Shown here piece after piece: positions 58,815-64,000 of a stretch of DNA of 64,000 nt (position 1 is the stretch's first letter; every line of letters begins with the position of its first letter). Below the pieces are notes generated by a model that did not search any database, was not told the origin of the DNA, and saw nothing but the letters and a program-made list of their open reading frames with translations. Origin of the DNA: Mucilaginibacter sp. UR6-11 (GTDB taxonomy: Bacteria > Bacteroidota > Bacteroidia > Sphingobacteriales > Sphingobacteriaceae); assembly GCF_020880695.1 (NCBI RefSeq), contig NZ_JAJIWO010000002.1, forward strand, positions 124,001 through 188,000, given 5' to 3'. Position numbers and translations under genes: made by a program.

Positions 58815-61706
58815 TTAGCGCGTGGTTTCTTTCAATTTTACCGGTCCAATTAATCCTGATGGATAAAGCGGTGTATCTTTATTAAACTTATGCATATTGG
58901 TTAAAGTAAAACGCTTATCCGCAGGTAAAGCCTCATCACCTATTAAACGGTTGGGCCATAGGTTTACTACGGTAATCTCCAGTTTGTTTTCGCCGGCACG
59001 GGCGGCGCGGGTAATATCTATTTGTGCAGGCTTGGTCCAAACCACCCCCAGATCAATGCCATTAACTTTAACCGATGCTTCCTCATGAACTTCGCCCAGA
59101 TCAAGCAACAGCTTTTTGCCGGCCGGATTTTTATTTATGGTAAATGTCTTGCGATAGATGGCTGTGCCCGAATAATGTTTAATATTATAATCTGCAAATT
59201 TGGTCCAATCCATAAGCGAATCGATCGTTATTTTAGCTGGGCCGCCCCATTTAGGGTCAAACTGCAATTGCCAGCTACCGGTTAGCGTTGCTTTGGTGCT
59301 GATGATTGGATAATTGGATTTTGCCCTGCCGTTAACTGCGAGACCTATCGGCTTACGAAAAACAATAAACACAGACTCCCGCGGTTCAAATTGAAGCGGA
59401 ATAATGGTGCGGCCACTTATTTGTGTAAAAGCAGCAACGGGGCGGGTTGCGCCGGTTACGGGGTCCCATATTTCAGGTTGTTTGCCGCTCACCCTGAATG
59501 TGCAGTTCAGCTTCTCTTTCGCATCCCAGCGGCTAGCTATAAAATAAATATCATCCCCGCCAGCCCGGCGGTGTATCCAGTCAATGGTGCCATTACTGCT
59601 TAAGCCACTATATTCAAAATCAGGGGCAACATTTAAGTCGCGCAGTACGTCGGCGGGCGTTTTACCTGATATTACATGCGCCGCCTGGCTTGCCGTTGGT
59701 GGCCAAAGTTTTGCCAGCAATATATCCGCCCGTGCTTTTTCAATGGTATTGCCGGTTAGCCCTGCAATACCTGCCGGCCGCCAGCCAACAACAATGGCCC
59801 CTGCATTAACCAGCGCAGCAAGCTTTTCAAGCGCCGGCAACGCAATTTGTGTCTGATCTGCCACGATCAGGATCCTGTAGCTCATGCCGTCCGGCAATAC
59901 AATACGGCCATTTTTTGTGCTTACGCGATTTAACAGCACATCTAAATTACAATTATCGTGGTCATAGCCCTGTGCCGGCAAGCCCGGGTCTGATTTCATT
60001 TGTTCATTATGGCCTATACCGTCGCCCCTAAAATAAAGCGCATCGGCCACAAATAAACCCTGTTGCAGCATGTAGGAGCAGCGGGCCATATAATTGTTAA
60101 ATGCAGGGGTTTGCTCCCACCAGGTAACATTGCGGCTATAATGTGTCCCCGCAAAGTAAACAAAGTTGGGCCTGGCGGTAACACTTAACGACTGGCTGAA
60201 ATTATGAAACACGTTGAGATTCATACCATCACAAAAGGCCTGATCGGCGACGTTTTTCATATCAAAAAAGCTCTCTTCCCAATGTGGCCCAACGGAGGTA
60301 AATCCTTCGCAGGCAGTTATTAATTTGCCGTTAACATGATTGGCCGTGGCCGTGTTGCGCAGTAAAAACCGGCGCTCGGGCGAAGGCCTGTGCACAGACG
60401 GCACCCAAAACTCGCCCATGGCCACATCAACACCTTTCGAATTTAGTATAGGGTCTAATTGCGCAGAATTTGGCCCCGCCGCTTCCGAATAAAGCAACAG
60501 GCCATTCTTATTGGCCAACTCCCGTAAATGGGCATAATGGTTGGTGGCTATAAGGTCGGCAATGGTGCGGTAATAATCGCGCCTTACGCCGTCCGCTTCT
60601 GTTGTATCGCCAATGTTTATCCCTGCTATGGCAGGCAGCCAGGGTATCAAATCATAGCCATGTTGTTGTTTAAACCTAGCGGCAAAAAGCCTGGTCCACG
60701 TTGTTTCGCCACCCTCCCAGCTATCATCTTCAACACCGGTTAAACCCTTTTTTTCGTCGGGGGTCATTTCTTTAAGCACCTTACCTATGGTTATGTTCCA
60801 GGTTGTGTCAAGCGCTTCGCTGCTCATGCCGTCTGTAAAAATGCCCCAAACATCATGTTTCCCCGTTGGCCGATACACAAATCTTAAGATCTTCCATTTC
60901 CCGGCAGGCGCAGTCCAATGCAACCGGCCTTCATTATCGATTTTATCTGAAAGATTAATTACCTGAGAAACATGGGCCGGTGCGCCGTCCGGAACTGCCA
61001 GCACAGCTATTTCGTGCCCGGCAAAAGCAGACTTCGCCTTTTGCGACATCCGCGATAGTTTATTTTTGTAATCGCGGTTAGCGGCTAAAGGTGTTAAATG
61101 GGTTGCCGGTACCGTTTGCGATGCATCAGGCAGTTGCTCATTAACCGTTAACGGGCCCTGCACATCCTTTTCGGACCAAATCAGCTCCTGCTGCCCGTAT
61201 TCGGCAGCTATTGGCCCCGAGGTGCCGGCCAGTCCCACGCTCAAAACAAATTTAATGCCCAGCCGCCCCGCTTCTTTTGACGCATATCTAAACAGCTCGC
61301 GGGTGCGTTTATCCCAAGGCTTTAAGGGCGCGCCCGGTAAGGTTGTCATGTAGGCTCCTTTAAAATCCTCCGTTGGCTTAACTATATATTGCTTTCCCTG
61401 CAAAACCATAGTTGCGGTAGTCGAGCTCAGTTCTGAGCCGGTGCCGCTTTCATATAAAATAGTGCCTTCAATGCCTTTTTTGTGCATCTCTTCCAAATCC
61501 GCGGTAATTGCAGCTTCATCAGCATTAACGTTCAGCCACATCCAGAACACCCAGGGGCGGGCACCGGCGGGCGGGGTTACAAAATGGTTTTGCATATTCA
61601 CGTCAGGTATAGCTGAGGTGGTGTTGAAGGCCCGGCGTGTTTGGGCAAAAACTGGGGCTGCAAATAAAAATGCAATTACGGTTATCAGTGCTTTTGGTGA
61701 TTTCAT
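58815..61706 (-). CDS. GH106-type alpha-L-rhamnosidase
   Basis: A 963-aa secreted protein (MKSPKALITVIAFLFAAPVFA). The N-terminal catalytic part has the GH106 hallmark ARPWVFWMWLNVNADEAAIT and DLEEMHKKGIEGTILYE, then IKFVLSVGLAGTSGPIA and GMNLNVFHNFSQS. The C-terminal end is a GH2-like jelly roll (LTGSWQLQFDPKWGGPAKIT, YRKTFTINKNPAGKKLLLDL). GH106 enzymes release L-rhamnose from pectin side chains or other plant or microbial rhamnosides in the periplasm. Its ATG overlaps the stop of the upstream enzyme gene (ATGA at 61703-61706), so the two are translationally coupled. Confidence 0.87.
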   Translation of the reverse strand: MKSPKALITVIAFLFAAPVFAQTRRAFNTTSAIPDVNMQNHFVTPPAGARPWVFWMWLNVNADEAAITADLEEMHKKGIEGTILYESGTGSELSSTTATMVLQGKQYIVKPTEDFKGAYMTTLPGAPLKPWDKRTRELFRYASKEAGRLGIKFVLSVGLAGTSGPIAAEYGQQELIWSEKDVQGPLTVNEQLPDASQTVPATHLTPLAANRDYKNKLSRMSQKAKSAFAGHEIAVLAVPDGAPAHVSQVINLSDKIDNEGRLHWTAPAGKWKILRFVYRPTGKHDVWGIFTDGMSSEALDTTWNITIGKVLKEMTPDEKKGLTGVEDDSWEGGETTWTRLFAARFKQQHGYDLIPWLPAIAGINIGDTTEADGVRRDYYRTIADLIATNHYAHLRELANKNGLLLYSEAAGPNSAQLDPILNSKGVDVAMGEFWVPSVHRPSPERRFLLRNTATANHVNGKLITACEGFTSVGPHWEESFFDMKNVADQAFCDGMNLNVFHNFSQSLSVTARPNFVYFAGTHYSRNVTWWEQTPAFNNYMARCSYMLQQGLFVADALYFRGDGIGHNEQMKSDPGLPAQGYDHDNCNLDVLLNRVSTKNGRIVLPDGMSYRILIVADQTQIALPALEKLAALVNAGAIVVGWRPAGIAGLTGNTIEKARADILLAKLWPPTASQAAHVISGKTPADVLRDLNVAPDFEYSGLSSNGTIDWIHRRAGGDDIYFIASRWDAKEKLNCTFRVSGKQPEIWDPVTGATRPVAAFTQISGRTIIPLQFEPRESVFIVFRKPIGLAVNGRAKSNYPIISTKATLTGSWQLQFDPKWGGPAKITIDSLMDWTKFADYNIKHYSGTAIYRKTFTINKNPAGKKLLLDLGEVHEEASVKVNGIDLGVVWTKPAQIDITRAARAGENKLEITVVNLWPNRLIGDEALPADKRFTLTNMHKFNKDTPLYPSGLIGPVKLKETTR

Positions 61707-64000
61707 TGGCCTGGTTTATGAAAAAAGGTTGAGCGTGTTTTTTTGTTACCGGCCTTAAAGCCGGTATCGTCTCCAATTATAAAAACAGATTTAACAGCGT
61801 CTAAATTCAGTTTTACGCGCGTATAAAAAACCCCGTTAGTTTTTAGGTACCCCACGTTCTTTATAGCCGCTTTTTCACCGGTATTGGGGTCCCATGTAGC
61901 AACGTTTTGTTTACCCCGCAGGCTGATGTAAGTATTTACAGGGTTGGCAGTAGAGTTAGCTATATAATAGATATCCCGGCCGCCTTTTATTTTATGCAGA
62001 CAGGATAATTTGCCCTCGCCGCTATTTGCTGCTGATGTGTTTTCAAAGATGACATCGGGCGTCGGCGCCACTTTGTTTAACGCGCGGGCCAGGCTGAGCG
62101 AATCGGCCAGCGGGATAAACAGCGCAACGCCGCCCCTTGCATTTTTATTTGTTGTTGCATTCCCCGGCATTTGCCCGCCGGCATTAAGATTAAAAATTTG
62201 CTTAACCGTTGTCTGCACCAGGGCATCCATTCCAAACTCAGCAGATTTTGAGGGTAATAACCGGGTGGCGATTATCTTACCGCCCTGTTGATAAAATGCC
62301 TGCAGCTTTTTTAAAGCGCGGTAAGATATAACCTTGCCGGCAGGCAGTATGATAACATTGTAGTTTTGCCTGTTAATTTTATTGTTTAACGTGATCTGGT
62401 TATTGCTAACGCGATACTTATCGCCGGCAAATAATTCGGGATGGATGAAAGTGAAATCCCGGTGGATATTATTGGTTAACAAGTCGCTTATCGCCAGGTA
62501 GTCTGTTCCCCGGGGTGTAAATTGCCCGTATACATGGCCCTTTGCTTCAAAATGGTAGTAACTCTCTAAAGCAGCTATCGGGTAGATAACGCCGATCTCG
62601 GCCACCTGGCTGCCACCGGTTAGCACCATTGCAGTGCGGGCGGCAAAGTCATTAAACTGCTTTAGGGATGGGGCGATCTTGGCGCTGTAGGCTGAAATTA
62701 ATGGCGGAATGCGCACCGATTGTGGCCTGGAATCATACCACATGCCATGCGGCACCAAAAAATTTATACCCCGCACAAAAACCTCCATGGCAGCCTGGTA
62801 CATGGTGTTGGGTGTAAATTTATCTTCTAAAAACGCACCAAATATCTCAGCGGCAACAATCGGCCGATCATAAAATGCCGCGGCCGAGCTTACCAGTTTA
62901 TAGCCCTCACGGCCATGCCCGTGATAGAAAATGGCGTCCATAGTGGGGATATCCTGGTGGCGGTTGAATTTAAAAATATCAAAATTCATATCTACCGGCT
63001 GTACTTCATAATTGCCAGGCGGATGGCCCGAGCTTTTTAATCCGTGGCGGTTGTCCCAATCTGTAACTACTTTGGGGAACCCTTCAGCAAGCAACTCGGC
63101 CCGAGTGTCAAAAAAAGCAACCCGCGCCGCTTCGGTTTCAGGGCCAATATCCTCCCATAAAGCGGGGTAATATACCGCCGGGTCTTTTCCGTAACGTTGT
63201 TTAAACTTTTCGTTGAATGCGGTTGTCCACCCGCGTTCGGCATCATAATAGCCAACATCGTCAAAAAAGGTTTGCCTGATGGTAGTGCCGAAATAAGCGC
63301 TAAATCTTTGGTAATACCCTTCATAAGTAAGGCTGATAAATTTCTTTACCGCGTCCGGGTCCATATAGTCAACCAGCGCCTCACCATTGGGCTGGCAGGT
63401 AAACGCGCTTACCTTCCACTTTCCTTCGGGAGCCAGCCAGCTAAACTTACCGTTGTTTGCAAATGCAGTTATGTTGGCCCGTTGCCGGTTTGAAAGATCG
63501 GTGGCAACAACAGCCATCGGGCTTCCGCCGGGCAGCGTTAGCTTTATTTGCTGATTGCCTGCCACTATGGTATCTGTCTTAACCAATACCTTCCGGATTG
63601 CTTCGGGATAAAGTTCTTTTAGCCTGCCGCCGGCTGTACCACTGGGGAAATCAATATCATCATATAAAATAACCTGGCCGCCGCCGGCTTTGGTGGCTTT
63701 TAAAATATCCGCGTAGCGCGCAAAATAGTCTTCGCTTAAATACGCCGGGCTCATTCCCGGCGATGGCAAACCTGTTGGGTGTTGCCTGCCGGCCGTTACC
63801 GGCAAAACCGTTACTCCGCCAAAGCCTATTTTTATCGCATCGGCAACCTGTTTGTTTAACTCGCCCGTACTCAGTTCTCCATTTAAATGCCAAAACGGGA
63901 CGGGCCTGAACTGCACCGGCGGATTTTTAAAATCATTGTTCGCGGCTAATACCTGCGCATCCGCCTTAAGGCCTGGCAATAGCAAAAGCAACGGCAATAA
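61703..64000 (-). CDS. GH106-like glycosidase, N-terminus beyond window
   Basis: The frame is open to the right edge and reads a signal-peptide-like LPLLLLLPGLKADAQ; the true start is probably just outside, so the gene is listed as partial. Over 765 residues are visible. VQFRPVPFWHLNGELSTGEL and VADAIKIGFGGVTVLPVTAG resemble the barrel start of GH106 and relatives, and QTFFDDVGYYDAERGWT, MDAIFYHGHGREG and AAEIFGAFLED lie in catalytic-site-like positions. Compared with the next gene it lacks the C-terminal jelly roll and ends with a beta domain (LRGKQNVATWDPNTGEKAAI). It is the upstream partner in a two-gene operon. Confidence 0.75.
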   Translation of the reverse strand, partial: LLPLLLLLPGLKADAQVLAANNDFKNPPVQFRPVPFWHLNGELSTGELNKQVADAIKIGFGGVTVLPVTAGRQHPTGLPSPGMSPAYLSEDYFARYADILKATKAGGGQVILYDDIDFPSGTAGGRLKELYPEAIRKVLVKTDTIVAGNQQIKLTLPGGSPMAVVATDLSNRQRANITAFANNGKFSWLAPEGKWKVSAFTCQPNGEALVDYMDPDAVKKFISLTYEGYYQRFSAYFGTTIRQTFFDDVGYYDAERGWTTAFNEKFKQRYGKDPAVYYPALWEDIGPETEAARVAFFDTRAELLAEGFPKVVTDWDNRHGLKSSGHPPGNYEVQPVDMNFDIFKFNRHQDIPTMDAIFYHGHGREGYKLVSSAAAFYDRPIVAAEIFGAFLEDKFTPNTMYQAAMEVFVRGINFLVPHGMWYDSRPQSVRIPPLISAYSAKIAPSLKQFNDFAARTAMVLTGGSQVAEIGVIYPIAALESYYHFEAKGHVYGQFTPRGTDYLAISDLLTNNIHRDFTFIHPELFAGDKYRVSNNQITLNNKINRQNYNVIILPAGKVISYRALKKLQAFYQQGGKIIATRLLPSKSAEFGMDALVQTTVKQIFNLNAGGQMPGNATTNKNARGGVALFIPLADSLSLARALNKVAPTPDVIFENTSAANSGEGKLSCLHKIKGGRDIYYIANSTANPVNTYISLRGKQNVATWDPNTGEKAAIKNVGYLKTNGVFYTRVKLNLDAVKSVFIIGDDTGFKAGNKKTRSTFFHKPGQ

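Overview
The window looks like chromosomal DNA of a Bacteroidota bacterium, most probably of the Sphingobacteriaceae (Mucilaginibacter/Pedobacter-like). The reasons are the promoter style (-7 boxes matching TAnnTTTG, often only a few bases from the start codon), the lineage-typical families (DUF4270, DUF4397, DUF4920, CHU_C/type IX sorting domain, PorP/SprF, HYC-CC-PP protein), the conserved run panD-panC / GT5 / DUF4270 / glmS, and the GH106 glycosidases. No tRNA, rRNA, transposase, integrase or CRISPR array was recognised. Genus and family are inference; no database search was possible.

Layout. 1-18150 is mostly housekeeping: an S41-type protease cut by the left edge, radA, an NHL-repeat lipoprotein, a DUF4920 protein, carB, small lipoproteins, pantothenate genes (panC, panD), a starch-synthase-like GT5 domain protein, DUF4270, glmS, oxyR, and a CvpA-CAP fusion. 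18351-22338 is an accessory island, visibly AT-richer than its neighbours: vsr, a controller-type XRE regulator with a tandem C-box operator, a C5-cytosine methyltransferase and an EcoRII-like endonuclease, followed by a small secreted protein. It is bracketed by two diverged copies of one repeat element in inverted orientation. 22435-23437 is repeat-rich. 23501-31456 returns to housekeeping (mrp, a NifU C-terminal-domain protein, def, an M16 protease, hpt, a sugar symporter, a lipase-like hydrolase, a SprT-like protein).

31510-36091 holds a membrane-anchored winged-helix regulator divergent from an Asp-box propeller protein, then feoAB with a palindromic operator candidate over the promoter. 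36203-49055 has a candidate short RNA, GreA-like and YceH genes, an outer-membrane barrel with a CBM9-like partner, a CheY-like regulator, an AsmA-GT51 glycosyltransferase, a Met/His-rich outer-membrane protein next to a Cys-rich small protein, an OmpA lipoprotein and an amino-acid permease. 49091-54857 is a type IX secretion cargo locus (three secreted Ig/PKD-like proteins, the last with a CHU_C sorting domain, then PorP/SprF) followed by two paralogous lipoproteins. 55227-64000 is a glycan-degradation cluster: a clan GH-A-like glycosidase, a VCBS/FG-GAP propeller protein and two GH106-type rhamnosidase-like enzymes, the last cut by the right edge.

The most unusual theme is repeat invasion of gene ends. 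Several families of short period-like repeats sit exactly against start or stop codons, supply the last codons of panC, a membrane protein and a hydrolase, surround terminator hairpins as inverted pairs, and appear inside radA as an in-frame insertion. Four genes (radA, panC, sprT-like, feoB) appear to start with TTG, and at least five promoters predict leaderless or nearly leaderless transcripts.
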